A DNA stretch of 64,000 nt from NCBI RefSeq assembly GCF_020514095.1, contig NZ_VTKY01000002.1:62001-126000 (forward strand), written 5' to 3'. This stretch comes from Synechococcus sp. MU1643. GTDB taxonomy: Bacteria; Cyanobacteriota; Cyanobacteriia; PCC-6307; Cyanobiaceae. The notes under the pieces were generated by a model. It worked only from the letters and a program-made list of their open reading frames with translations. It was not told the origin of the DNA and ran no database searches. Below are positions 45,992-54,735 of this stretch, in pieces (positions within the stretch are counted from its first letter, which is position 1; the number at the start of each line of letters is the position of its first letter). The translations under genes and the position numbers were made by a program.

Positions 45992-47887
45992 ATGGGCAAG
46001 GTTGTCGGCATTGACCTTGGCACTACGAACAGCTGTGTTTCCGTGATGGAGGGCGGCAAGCCCACCGTGATCGCGAACGCCGAGGGCTTCCGCACCACGC
46101 CCTCCGTGGTTGCTTACACCAAGAACCAGGATCAGCTGGTGGGTCAGATCGCCAAACGTCAGGCGGTGATGAATCCAGACAACACCTTCTATTCCGTCAA
46201 GCGTTTCATCGGCCGTCGGGTTGATGAGGTGAATGAGGAGTCGAAAGAGGTGAGCTACGGCGTTGAGAAGGCCGGCTCCAACGTGAAGGTGAAGTGCCCT
46301 GTTCTCGACAAGCAATTTGCGCCTGAGGAGGTTTCCGCCCAGGTGCTGCGCAAACTGGCTGAGGACGCCGGTAAGTACCTCGGTGAAACCGTCAGCCAAG
46401 CGGTGATCACCGTTCCGGCCTACTTCAACGACTCCCAGCGCCAGGCCACCAAGGACGCCGGCAAGATCGCTGGCCTTGAAGTGCTGCGCATCATCAACGA
46501 GCCCACCGCTGCGGCTCTGGCCTACGGCCTCGACAAGAAGAGCAACGAGCGCATCCTTGTCTTCGACCTGGGCGGCGGCACCTTCGACGTCTCCGTTCTG
46601 GAAGTTGGCGACGGCGTGTTTGAGGTGTTGTCCACCGCTGGTGATACGCACCTCGGCGGTGACGACTTCGACAAAGTGATCGTTGATCACTTGGCCGAGA
46701 CGTTCAAATCCAACGAAGGAATCGATCTGCGTCAGGACAAGCAGGCCCTGCAACGCCTCACCGAATCCGCTGAAAAAGCGAAGGTCGAGCTGTCCAATGC
46801 CACTCAGAGCGAGATCAACCTGCCGTTCATCACGGCCACGCCCGAGGGTCCCAAGCACCTGGACCTCACCCTCACCCGCGCCAAGTTCGAGGAACTGGCT
46901 TCCAAGTTGATCGACCGCTGTGCGATGCCTGTGGAGCAGGCGCTCAAGGACGCCAAGTTGTCCTCCGGAGAGCTGGACGAGATCGTGATGGTGGGTGGTT
47001 CCACCCGCATCCCGGCTGTGCTTGAGCTTGTCAAGCGCATCACCGGCAAAGACCCCAACCAGACGGTGAACCCCGATGAGGTGGTGGCTGTCGGTGCTGC
47101 GATTCAGGGCGGTGTGCTGGCCGGCGAGGTGAAGGACATCCTTCTGCTCGACGTCACGCCTCTCTCCCTGGGTGTGGAGACCCTCGGCGGTGTGATGACC
47201 AGGATGATCACCCGCAACACCACGGTTCCCACCAAAAAGACCGAGACCTATTCCACGGCTGTGGACGGTCAGACCAATGTGGAAATTCACGTGCTTCAGG
47301 GCGAGCGCGAGATGGCATCCGACAACAAGTCGCTCGGAACCTTCCGTCTCGATGGCATTCCTCCCGCTCCTCGGGGCGTGCCTCAGATCGAAGTGACCTT
47401 CGACATCGATGCCAACGGCATCCTCAGCGTCACCGCCAAGGACAAGGGCAGCGGTAAGGAGCAGTCCATCTCGATCACTGGCGCGTCGACCCTCTCGGAT
47501 TCCGAGGTCGACAAGATGGTCAAGGACGCCGAGGCCAACGCCAGCGCTGACAAGGAGAAGCGCGAGAAAATCGACCTCAAGAATCAGGCCGAAACCCTCG
47601 TCTATCAGGCTGAAAAGCAGATGGGCGAACTGGGCGACAAGGTTGATGCCGATGCCAAGGCGAAGCTGGAGGAGAAGCGCCTCAAGCTCAAGGAAGCCAC
47701 CGAGAAGGACGATTACGACGCGATGAAGACTCTGCTGGAGGAATTGCAGCAGGAGCTCTACACCGTGGGTGCTTCCGTCTACCAGCAGGAAGGTGCAGCA
47801 GCAGGAGCGCCTGGTGCTGGTGCCAACGCCGGTGGTGGCGATGCCAGCGACGATGTCATCGATGCAGAGTTCACCGAGACCAAGTGA
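45992..47887 (+). CDS. dnaK: Chaperone DnaK (Hsp70)
   Basis: DnaK is the ATP-driven folding chaperone. The 631-residue protein starts [40 protein letters not shown] and [20 protein letters not shown] are the Hsp70 signatures, with [20 protein letters not shown] third. The C-terminal lid ends in a Gly/Ala-rich linker and [14 protein letters not shown] 45992 is preceded by GGAGGTG at good spacing. It is one of the several DnaK copies expected in cyanobacteria (DnaK2-like by its ending). No CIRCE repeat is seen upstream; a strong terminator follows. Confidence 0.96.
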   Translation: MGKVVGIDLGTTNSCVSVMEGGKPTVIANAEGFRTTPSVVAYTKNQDQLVGQIAKRQAVMNPDNTFYSVKRFIGRRVDEVNEESKEVSYGVEKAGSNVKVKCPVLDKQFAPEEVSAQVLRKLAEDAGKYLGETVSQAVITVPAYFNDSQRQATKDAGKIAGLEVLRIINEPTAAALAYGLDKKSNERILVFDLGGGTFDVSVLEVGDGVFEVLSTAGDTHLGGDDFDKVIVDHLAETFKSNEGIDLRQDKQALQRLTESAEKAKVELSNATQSEINLPFITATPEGPKHLDLTLTRAKFEELASKLIDRCAMPVEQALKDAKLSSGELDEIVMVGGSTRIPAVLELVKRITGKDPNQTVNPDEVVAVGAAIQGGVLAGEVKDILLLDVTPLSLGVETLGGVMTRMITRNTTVPTKKTETYSTAVDGQTNVEIHVLQGEREMASDNKSLGTFRLDGIPPAPRGVPQIEVTFDIDANGILSVTAKDKGSGKEQSISITGASTLSDSEVDKMVKDAEANASADKEKREKIDLKNQAETLVYQAEKQMGELGDKVDADAKAKLEEKRLKLKEATEKDDYDAMKTLLEELQQELYTVGASVYQQEGAAAGAPGAGANAGGGDASDDVIDAEFTETK

Positions 47888-47908
47888 TCGGTTGAACCAC
47901 CAATGCGT

Positions 47909-47933
47909 TAGGGCCCTTTGGGGCCCTTTTTTT
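47909..47933 (+). terminator. Intrinsic terminator of dnaK
   Basis: AGGGCCC-TTTG-GGGCCCT (47910-47927), a 7-base-pair G-C-rich stem with a four-base loop, is followed by a run of T to 47933. It begins 22 bases after the dnaK stop. Its T run touches the stop codon of the convergent oxidase gene. Confidence 0.92.
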
Positions 47934-48984
47934 ATTCCTGTTGAACGGCAGCTGCGACCCACTCTGCGGTGCCAGGCGTGAGCAGAACGCCGTTGCGGTA
48001 GTGCCCACTGGCAAGGATCAACCCAGGTTCCAGCTCCTCCAGCAGAGGGGCCGGTCGATCCACGGGCCGGGCTCGCAGTCCGCTCCAATGGCTAACCACC
48101 GTGGCTGAGCTCAGCCATTCCGGAGCCCGCTCATTCAGGCTGCGCATCAGGGTCAGAGGATCCTTTGAAGCGCGATCGCCTGGTTCCACGGTGGCTCCGA
48201 GCAGCAACCGTCCGGGTTCGGTGGGAATCAGGTTGAAGCCCTGATCCACCAGCACCGAGGGCCAGTTGCTCCACGCCGTCGGACCAGTTGTCAATTGGAG
48301 TGACAGGGCTTGGCCCAACACCGCTTTCATCGCTCGGGCATGGCCCAGGGGTTTCAGCAAGGCATCCGAGCACAGTGCGGTGGAGAGGATCACAAGGTCG
48401 TGAACGGAGTTGTCTCCGTCGGCTCGATGCACATGCCAGTGGTTTTCGTTGCGCTCCAGACGGACCACCGCCTTGGCAATCAGCGCCACACTTTGCTCTG
48501 CTAGCGCTTGCCGCAGGGCCAGTTGCAGCAGCAGTGGATCCACCCGACCGTCGTGACGCGAGTAGAGGCCACCGTGGCTGGCCGTCGGCCAGACCGCTGC
48601 TAGGTCGGCGTTGGACACCATGTGCAGCCCCAGGTCAAAGCGTTGTGCGCCCAGCGACTCCATTCGCTCAGCCGCTCGTTCATCCTCGGCGATTTGCAGT
48701 AGGCCTTGGTGGAGCTTGAGGTCAGGCTGGTGAGCCTGAAGTGTTTCGATCCACTGGGGCCAGAGCTCCATGCTCCGGCGGCGCAGCCTCCAGCCCCGTC
48801 CGCTGCTGCGGCGAAAGACGTGTCCCATCAGCACTCCGAGGGATGCCGATGTTCCACTCAAATCGTTTGCTGATCCCTGGCGATGAACGGGCTTGTTCAG
48901 GCGAGGGTCGTAAACAGAAACAGCATGCCCCTGCTGGGCTAGATGCCAGGCGGTGCCGAGGCCGATGGCCCCGGCACCAATCAC
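47932..48984 (-). CDS. FAD-dependent amino-acid oxidase family protein (ThiO-like)
   Basis: A DAO-family flavoprotein of 350 residues. The N-terminus is the FAD motif IGAGAIGLGTAWHLAQQGH; SGTSASLGVLMGHVFRRSSG, LLLGATVEPGD and the C-terminal GLRARPVDRPAPLLEE with LILASGHYRNGVLLTPGTAE match glycine oxidase ThiO, which makes dehydroglycine for thiamin. Other amino-acid oxidases share these features, so the substrate is open. GTG 48984 puts the FAD motif at residue 2; a CTG a few codons upstream (SRSVGVIG) would give a fuller first strand. It follows psbQ after 14 bases. Confidence 0.8.
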   Translation of the reverse strand: MIGAGAIGLGTAWHLAQQGHAVSVYDPRLNKPVHRQGSANDLSGTSASLGVLMGHVFRRSSGRGWRLRRRSMELWPQWIETLQAHQPDLKLHQGLLQIAEDERAAERMESLGAQRFDLGLHMVSNADLAAVWPTASHGGLYSRHDGRVDPLLLQLALRQALAEQSVALIAKAVVRLERNENHWHVHRADGDNSVHDLVILSTALCSDALLKPLGHARAMKAVLGQALSLQLTTGPTAWSNWPSVLVDQGFNLIPTEPGRLLLGATVEPGDRASKDPLTLMRSLNERAPEWLSSATVVSHWSGLRARPVDRPAPLLEELEPGLILASGHYRNGVLLTPGTAEWVAAAVQQE

Positions 48985-48998
48985 ACCAACGGAGCGGC

Positions 48999-49448
48999 TC
49001 AGCTGAAGGCCTCAGCCGGGATCAGGTCGCTGTAGGCATCGAATCCGGCAGCTACTGCGCTGTAGGACTTCTGCATGCGGCTGAAGTCCTGCAGGCGTGC
49101 CGCTTCATCCAGATCAGCCAGAGCTTCTTTCAAGGAGCGGGCCACCTTGGTGGCCTCTTTGCGCTCGCTCTTGTCGAGGCGCTGATTGATGTAGAGCATT
49201 TCCCGGCTCACTTCCTGCATAGGGCCATGCAGAAGGTTTCGGGTGAAGACCCAATCCTTTTCACTCACCAGCCGGGCCAGATCAGGGAGACGGGATTTTG
49301 CGTCATCAAATGCTGCGGCTTGGCGGCGGATCACGCCCAGATCGTTAGGACTGATTCCGGCAGCATTGACAGCAGCCGGGGCCATCAGACCCAGGTTCAA
49401 AGCGACGCAGAGGCAGAACGCGGCGAGGCGGCTCAGAGCCTTCAGCAT
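48999..49448 (-). CDS. psbQ: Photosystem II protein PsbQ (CyanoQ)
   Basis: CyanoQ is a lumenal extrinsic subunit that stabilises the oxygen-evolving complex. From ATG 49448 the 149-residue precursor has a signal peptide (MLKALSRLAAFCLCVALNLG, ending near APAAVNAAG) and a four-helix bundle: DLGVIRRQAAAFDDAKSRLP, ARLVSEKDWVFTRNLLHGPM, EMLYINQRLDKSERKEATKV and LADLDEAARLQDF. No lipobox cysteine is found at the cleavage site, unlike the lipidated Synechocystis protein. It is upstream of the ThiO-like gene in one minus-strand pair. Confidence 0.85.
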   Translation of the reverse strand: MLKALSRLAAFCLCVALNLGLMAPAAVNAAGISPNDLGVIRRQAAAFDDAKSRLPDLARLVSEKDWVFTRNLLHGPMQEVSREMLYINQRLDKSERKEATKVARSLKEALADLDEAARLQDFSRMQKSYSAVAAGFDAYSDLIPAEAFS

Positions 49449-49522
49449 GGTGATTGGAAATTTCCTTGCGACTTTAACCAGCACCTCCTGCGCGGGAGAA
49501 TTTTGTTTTTCAAAGCGTTGTT

Positions 49523-50377
49523 GTGAGTGACGCCACGGTCATCCTCCAGATGATCTGCCCCGATCGGCCGGGCCTGGTCAGCGAATTGGCGGGTTGGGTA
49601 GCAGCCAACGGCGGCAGCATTCGTCATGCCGATCACCACACGGACGCTGGAGCTGGGTTGTTTCTCAGCCGGATTGAGTGGCAGCTCCAGGGATTCGGCA
49701 TACCCCGGGATGTGCTTCCTGAAGCGGCTCAGGCTCTGGGACAGCGGCTTGGTGGGGAGGCGCAGCTCCACTTCTCAGACGACCTGCCCCGCGTGGCGAT
49801 TTTCGCCAGCAAGCAGAGCCACTGCCTGCAGGATTTGCTCTGGCGGGTTCAAAGCGGGGAGCTGCCGATGCAGGTTCCCCTGGTCATCGCCAACCATCCG
49901 GATCTGGAACCCCTGTGTGCGTCGTTTGAGGTTCCTTTTGTATGTGTTCCCGTCAGCCGGGACACCAAAACGGAAGCGGAGCAGCGGATGCTTCAGCTGC
50001 TTGAAGAGAACAAGGTTGAACTTGCGGTGCTGGCCAAATACATGCAGGTGTTGAGCAGTGATTTCCTCGAGAGTTTCCCCCAGGTGATCAACATTCACCA
50101 TTCGTTTCTGCCAGCGTTCAAGGGCGCCCAGCCGTACCACCGCGCCTGGGACCGTGGGGTCAAGCTCATCGGCGCTACAGCCCACTACGTCACTGAAGAT
50201 CTGGATGACGGACCGATCATTGAGCAAACCACCGTTCCCGTCAGCCACCGGGACGAGGTGGAGGATTTGATCCGTAAGGGCCGTGACACAGAACGCCTTG
50301 CCTTGGCGAGGGCCCTTCGTCTGCATCTGCGCCGTCAGGTGATGGTGTATCGCGGGCGTACGGCGGTGTTTGCATGA
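49523..50377 (+). CDS. purU: Formyltetrahydrofolate deformylase
   Basis: PurU hydrolyses 10-formyl-THF to formate and THF, giving formate for PurT. The 284-residue protein has an N-terminal ACT-type regulatory domain (VILQMICPDRPGLVSELAGW) and a C-terminal formyltransferase fold with the catalytic Asn/His in INIHHSFLPAFKGAQPYHRA and Asp in VTEDLDDGPIIEQTTVPVSH. Length matches the E. coli enzyme. It starts with GTG 49523. Its TGA overlaps the next gene's ATG (ATGA). Confidence 0.94.
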   Translation: MSDATVILQMICPDRPGLVSELAGWVAANGGSIRHADHHTDAGAGLFLSRIEWQLQGFGIPRDVLPEAAQALGQRLGGEAQLHFSDDLPRVAIFASKQSHCLQDLLWRVQSGELPMQVPLVIANHPDLEPLCASFEVPFVCVPVSRDTKTEAEQRMLQLLEENKVELAVLAKYMQVLSSDFLESFPQVINIHHSFLPAFKGAQPYHRAWDRGVKLIGATAHYVTEDLDDGPIIEQTTVPVSHRDEVEDLIRKGRDTERLALARALRLHLRRQVMVYRGRTAVFA

Positions 50378-51654
50378 CGGTAGGTCTGTACGCATGGCTG
50401 AGTGGCGATTGTCCGGCCTCCTCTTCCCCCTGGGGTTGGTGCCTGTTTCAGCTCGGACTGCTGTTGCTTCCCTCGTCAGTGTTGCTGGCCAGCTTGCTAT
50501 TTGTGCCGGCTTTGGTCCTGGGCAGCCTCCGTCGTGAGTGCGCCTACTGGCGTGACCGCTGGAACTGGCCGCTCCTGGTGGCTGGCGGGTTCATGTTTCT
50601 CGGCTGTTTCAGCGCCTTGCGTGCTGATCTGGCTTGGGCAGGTCTGGCCAATTGGCTGCCTTTTTTTTGGGGGTTCTGGGGGTTCCAGCCCTATGTGGCC
50701 GAGGCTGGGGCGCGCCGCCGTGCGGCGCTTTGGATGGTGGCGGGCACGGTGCCTGTGGTGGTGACTGGTTTGGGTCAGTTGTGGTTGGGTTGGCAGGGGC
50801 CCTGGCAGTCCCTGGGTGGCCTGGTGATCTGGTTCATGGCCCCTGGAGGCGAGCCGGAGGGCCGGCTGTCGGGTCTGTTCGATTACGCCAACATCGCCGC
50901 GGCCTGGTTGGCGCTGGTATGGCCGTTGCTACTGGCGGCCCTGGTGCAACCCGGACTCGATCGCCGTCGTCGGAGTGTGGTGCTGATCCTGGCTGTCGCT
51001 TTGGTGACGGCTCTTGTGCTTACGGAGTCCCGCAACGGCTGGGGCGCGTTGGTGCTGGCGGTGCCTCTGGTGCTTGGGCCGGTGAGTTGGCCCTGGTTGC
51101 TGCCTCTGTTGGCCCTTGGATTGATCCCTGTTCTGTTGGCGGTGTTGCCCGGTGTCCCGGAGCTTCTCCAGCACCCCGCTCGGGCGTTGGTTCCCGAGTC
51201 GGTCTGGTCACGGCTCAGCGACAGCCGCTATGCGGGGGAGCGTGCCCTGGCTTCCACTCGTCTGAGTCAGTGGGGTTCGGCTTTGCAGTTGATCACTGAA
51301 CGGCCATGGCTGGGCTGGGGTGCTGCGGCTTTTTCCGTTCTGTACACCTTGCGCACGGGCAAATGGCATGGCCATTCTCACAACCTGCCTTTGGAGCTGG
51401 CGGTCAGCAGTGGGGTGCCGGCGGCGCTTGCGCTGGTGGTTCTGGTGCTGGCGTTGATGATCGTCTCCTTGCGCTGCAGCCGCATGGGTTTGTTTGATCG
51501 CGCTTGGTGGGCTGCGGTGCTCGTGCTGGTGGTGCTTCACGGCACCGACATGCCTTTCTTTGACAGCCGCTTGAACATTGCCGGTTGGATTCTGATGGCC
51601 GGATTGCGCAGTCGGATTCGGCAAACTGAGACGGCAGCGGTCAGCCCAGGCTGA
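50374..51654 (+). CDS. O-antigen ligase/Wzy-family membrane protein
   Basis: A 426-residue protein with about ten membrane helices, e.g. LFQLGLLLLPSSVLLASLLF and VVLILAVALVTALVLTESRN. The Wzy_C pattern appears as TERPWLGWGAAAFSVLYTLR with the loop HGHSHNLPLELAVSSGVPAA, which places it in the O-antigen ligase/polymerase superfamily (also containing the cyanobacterial IctB proteins). The role, lipid A core ligation, polysaccharide polymerisation or other, cannot be decided. It is translationally coupled to purU, which seems unrelated. Its 3' end overlaps the radical SAM gene by 14 bases. Confidence 0.8.
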   Translation: MTVGLYAWLSGDCPASSSPWGWCLFQLGLLLLPSSVLLASLLFVPALVLGSLRRECAYWRDRWNWPLLVAGGFMFLGCFSALRADLAWAGLANWLPFFWGFWGFQPYVAEAGARRRAALWMVAGTVPVVVTGLGQLWLGWQGPWQSLGGLVIWFMAPGGEPEGRLSGLFDYANIAAAWLALVWPLLLAALVQPGLDRRRRSVVLILAVALVTALVLTESRNGWGALVLAVPLVLGPVSWPWLLPLLALGLIPVLLAVLPGVPELLQHPARALVPESVWSRLSDSRYAGERALASTRLSQWGSALQLITERPWLGWGAAAFSVLYTLRTGKWHGHSHNLPLELAVSSGVPAALALVVLVLALMIVSLRCSRMGLFDRAWWAAVLVLVVLHGTDMPFFDSRLNIAGWILMAGLRSRIRQTETAAVSPG

Positions 51655-53245
51655 GGGCCTGTTGGCGGTGCTCCTGCAGCTTCTCCTGACTCAAGGGGCC
51701 ATCGAGATGGCCCCAGGGCAAGACCGTGTCAGAGGCCCATTCGTCGTGCACCACTCTTTCCCAACTGGGAGGCAGTGGCAAGACCACTCCCGCGCTGCGG
51801 GCTTCAGGGAGTTCACCAGCCAGGGCGGCTCGGTAGGCCTTCTTCCAACCCCCCAGGCTTTCCTGCGAGCCGCGCACCGCTGCGATTACGGGGGCCAGGC
51901 GCCGGTCGCTCCGAGACAGCAGGGCCTGAATCACGCTCCAGCCGTAGCTTTCCGGGCGCAGATCAATGCCTTTGGGTTTGAGACGTTTCGCCAGCAACTT
52001 CAGGCGTTTTTCCGCTTCGGGGCGTACCCCTTGCCATTGGAACGGGGTGTGCGCTTTGGGCACGAATGTGCTCACCCCCAGGGTGAAGCGCAGGCCGGGG
52101 GTGGCTTTCTTAACGCTCAGCAGCAGTGCTGCGGTGCTTTCCACATCGTCGTTGTTTTCGCAGGGGAGTCCAACCATTCCGTAGAGCTTGAGGGCCTTCA
52201 GTCCGCCTTGCTTGGCATGGCGGGCGGCTGCTTCGATTTCCTCACCACTGAGTTTTTTGTTCACCACGCGGCGCATGCGCTCGCTGCCGCTCTCGATGGC
52301 GATGGTGAGGGATTTGCTGCCTCGCCCTGCCAACACAGCCGCCAGCTCTGGAGTGACCGTTGCGGCCCGCACGGAACTAACGCTGACGCGGAGGTCATCG
52401 AAGCGGTCTTGGGCCAGCCACTGGAGCAGATCGCTGAACTGGGGGTGCTGTGTCACGGATGCCCCCAGCAGGCCGAGGCGTTTGGTGGTTTTAAGGCCTT
52501 TCTCCACCGCCGGGATCAGCCCGTCATCTAATGATGGTGTTCGGAACGGCAGGGTCAGATAGCTGGCAAGGCAGAAGCGGCACAGTTCCGGGCAGCTGCG
52601 CACCACTTCCACCATGTGGATGTCGGGCCACGCGGCTTCCGGGGTGATCACCGTTGAGTGGCTGAGGCTATTGCCGCGCCAGGTCTGTTTGGCCACCCGC
52701 TCCGGCAGGGTTGCGTCCACCGGTGTCACCCCCAGCAGGGTGCCGTCCGCTTCATAGCGGGGTGCATGGAGCTCCGGCACGTAGATCCCCGGCACTCTGG
52801 CCAGATGCTGCAGTTGTTCTGCTCGGGGTTGTCCCTTCACGCTCTGGAGAGCATCTATGAAGGCGGGCAGAAGGTCTTCGCCATCGCCTAGCAGCACTAC
52901 ATCAAAAAACGGTGCAAGGGGCTCTGGATTGGCTGTGAGCACAGGTCCGCCACCAAACACGATCGGATCGTCGTTCGTGCGCGTGTGGCTCCAGATCGGG
53001 ATTCGCTGCTGCTCCAGCAGATCGAGCAGGACTGGTCCGTCGAGTTCCCAGCTCAGAGAAAGCCCAAACAGGTCGCAGTGTCGGTGGGGTGGATCCCCCT
53101 GATCAGTGAACAGACGGCGCACGTCAACATCGGACCGCATCGCCAGGGTGGACCAGACGATCTGATAACCAAGGCTGGTAATGCCCACGGTGTAAGTGCT
53201 GGGGAAGGCCAGCACCGTGCGTAGGGCTCCGGGCTCCGGCGTCAC
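51641..53245 (-). CDS. B12-binding/radical SAM domain protein
   Basis: A 534-residue protein with an N-terminal cobalamin-binding-like domain (TVLAFPSTYTVGITSLGYQI to PIVFGGGPVLTANPEPLAPF, FFDVVLLGDGEDLLP) and a radical SAM domain whose cluster cysteines are VRSCPELCRFCLASY (CxxxCxxC). KLYGMVGLPCENNDD and FTLGVSTFVPKAHTPFQWQG follow, then an extra C-terminal part. It resembles the TIGR03960-type family of unknown substrate. The start is GTG 53245; the frame continues upstream without a standard start. It follows the ClC gene after 26 bases. Confidence 0.85.
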   Translation of the reverse strand: MTPEPGALRTVLAFPSTYTVGITSLGYQIVWSTLAMRSDVDVRRLFTDQGDPPHRHCDLFGLSLSWELDGPVLLDLLEQQRIPIWSHTRTNDDPIVFGGGPVLTANPEPLAPFFDVVLLGDGEDLLPAFIDALQSVKGQPRAEQLQHLARVPGIYVPELHAPRYEADGTLLGVTPVDATLPERVAKQTWRGNSLSHSTVITPEAAWPDIHMVEVVRSCPELCRFCLASYLTLPFRTPSLDDGLIPAVEKGLKTTKRLGLLGASVTQHPQFSDLLQWLAQDRFDDLRVSVSSVRAATVTPELAAVLAGRGSKSLTIAIESGSERMRRVVNKKLSGEEIEAAARHAKQGGLKALKLYGMVGLPCENNDDVESTAALLLSVKKATPGLRFTLGVSTFVPKAHTPFQWQGVRPEAEKRLKLLAKRLKPKGIDLRPESYGWSVIQALLSRSDRRLAPVIAAVRGSQESLGGWKKAYRAALAGELPEARSAGVVLPLPPSWERVVHDEWASDTVLPWGHLDGPLSQEKLQEHRQQALSLG

Positions 53246-53271
53246 CGGATCAAATAGCAGCGTTTCTTGGT

Positions 53272-54717
53272 TCAGCTGGGGCCTCCTGTTGGGCCTGATG
53301 GCGGGGTAGGCGGCGTGAACGGACGTCTGTAGCGGTTGAGCTTCATCGCCATCCGATTTTCCGAGTCGAGTTCCATGCCCATCTGACGTTCGTAGATCGA
53401 GTGGGGGTGGAATAGTCGGGCGATGACGAAGCTGGTGAGGCAGGCCACCAGGATCGGCTTGAGGATCAGCAGATCCTTTGTGAGGGCAAATGCAAGGAAC
53501 ATCGCCGAGATCGGTGTGCGGGAACAGCCGGCAACGAAGGCGCCCATGCCCGCGAAGACATAGGTGGTGGGCACATGGCCGGTGAGGGCCTCAACGCCAC
53601 CGCCACAGGCCAAGCCAATGGCCCCTCCCAGCGTCAGCATCGGCATGAACAGTCCCCCTGGAGCTCCCGAGCCCGCCGCCAGACCGGTGCTGAAGAAGAG
53701 CATTACAAAGCTGGCGAGGGCCAGGCTGATGTCGGCCTTGCCGGCTCCGATCAGGTGCTTCAGTTCGCTGGGGTTATGGAACGTATCCGGCAGGGCCGCA
53801 TAGACGCAGCCCAGCACGAGCCCGCTCAAGGTCATGCGCAGGATCAGTCGGTCTCCGAACCAACGGTTGCCCTGCCGCTGCATGGTGAGTACGTAGCGGG
53901 TGTAGAGCTCCGCCAGCACACCGATCACCACACCGAGAGCGACCAGATACAGCAGATCGACAGGCAGGAAGCGCACCAGGGGGGTGTATTCCCGTTCCAG
54001 TTGAAATCCGATGGTGCTGTTGAGTCCGCCGCCCCCGGGGTTGAGACCAAGAAAGCCGAGCACATCCGCCAGGGTGTCGGCCGAGAAGGTGGTGATGATC
54101 ACCAGCAGCAGCACCACGGGCCTGGCGGAGTGGAGCAGCTCCTCGATCGCGTAGATGAATCCACCGATCGGAGCGCTGAACACAGCTGCGATACCGGCAC
54201 CGCCACCGGCGGCCACGATCACCCGGCGAAAGGCCACCGGTGCTCGCAGCCAGCGGGACATCTGCCAGGCCACGGACCCGCCCATCTGAACGGCGGGGCC
54301 TTCCGGACCCAGGGGGAAACCTGAGCCGATTGCAATGATGCCGGCTACCAGTTTCACCAGGCCCACCCGAAGCCCCATCGGAACAGAACGGTGGCGCAGG
54401 AAGCCCATGATGTGGGTGATCCCGGCTCCGCCAGCGGCCGGAGATAGGGTGCTGATCAACCAGGCCGAGACCATCCCGCCGATAGCGCCGATGGCGGGGA
54501 GTACTACCCAGGCTGGAAACTCATCGAGCAGATCGAGCCGCCAATCCCGCAGCAGGTTGATGCCGCTGGTGAAGAGCAGGCCGGTGATGGCGGCCCCAAG
54601 GCCCGTAAGCGCCAGAGCCAAAACCACTACCAGCCAGCGGCGTTCCAACATCCTCCTGATGCTCCGGCTGGAGCCCAGGAGGTGGTGTCGTTGTTTGGGT
54701 TCGATCAGGGTTGGCAC
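53272..54717 (-). CDS. ClC-family chloride channel/transporter
   Basis: A 481-residue membrane protein with the ClC fold. Key motifs are GGAGITHIMG (first selectivity loop), GSGFPLGPEGPAVQMGGSVA with the gating Glu in GPEGP, FSAPIGGFIYAIEELLHSAR carrying the proton-path Glu of exchangers, and GAPGGLFMPMLTLGGAIGLA. Both glutamates suggest a Cl-/H+ antiporter rather than a channel. A charged C-terminal tail ends in Pro/Gly repeats. It starts with GTG 54717, 18 bases after the acnB stop. Confidence 0.92.
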   Translation of the reverse strand: MPTLIEPKQRHHLLGSSRSIRRMLERRWLVVVLALALTGLGAAITGLLFTSGINLLRDWRLDLLDEFPAWVVLPAIGAIGGMVSAWLISTLSPAAGGAGITHIMGFLRHRSVPMGLRVGLVKLVAGIIAIGSGFPLGPEGPAVQMGGSVAWQMSRWLRAPVAFRRVIVAAGGGAGIAAVFSAPIGGFIYAIEELLHSARPVVLLLVIITTFSADTLADVLGFLGLNPGGGGLNSTIGFQLEREYTPLVRFLPVDLLYLVALGVVIGVLAELYTRYVLTMQRQGNRWFGDRLILRMTLSGLVLGCVYAALPDTFHNPSELKHLIGAGKADISLALASFVMLFFSTGLAAGSGAPGGLFMPMLTLGGAIGLACGGGVEALTGHVPTTYVFAGMGAFVAGCSRTPISAMFLAFALTKDLLILKPILVACLTSFVIARLFHPHSIYERQMGMELDSENRMAMKLNRYRRPFTPPTPPSGPTGGPS

Positions 54718-54735
54718 AGATGAGGTGATCCCGGA

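Noticed and set aside
45962-48088. Open frame of 708 codons on the minus strand opposite dnaK
   Set aside because: A long antisense frame against dnaK is a known by-product of dnaK codon usage. It covers the dnaK ribosome site and terminator and has no domain I recognise.
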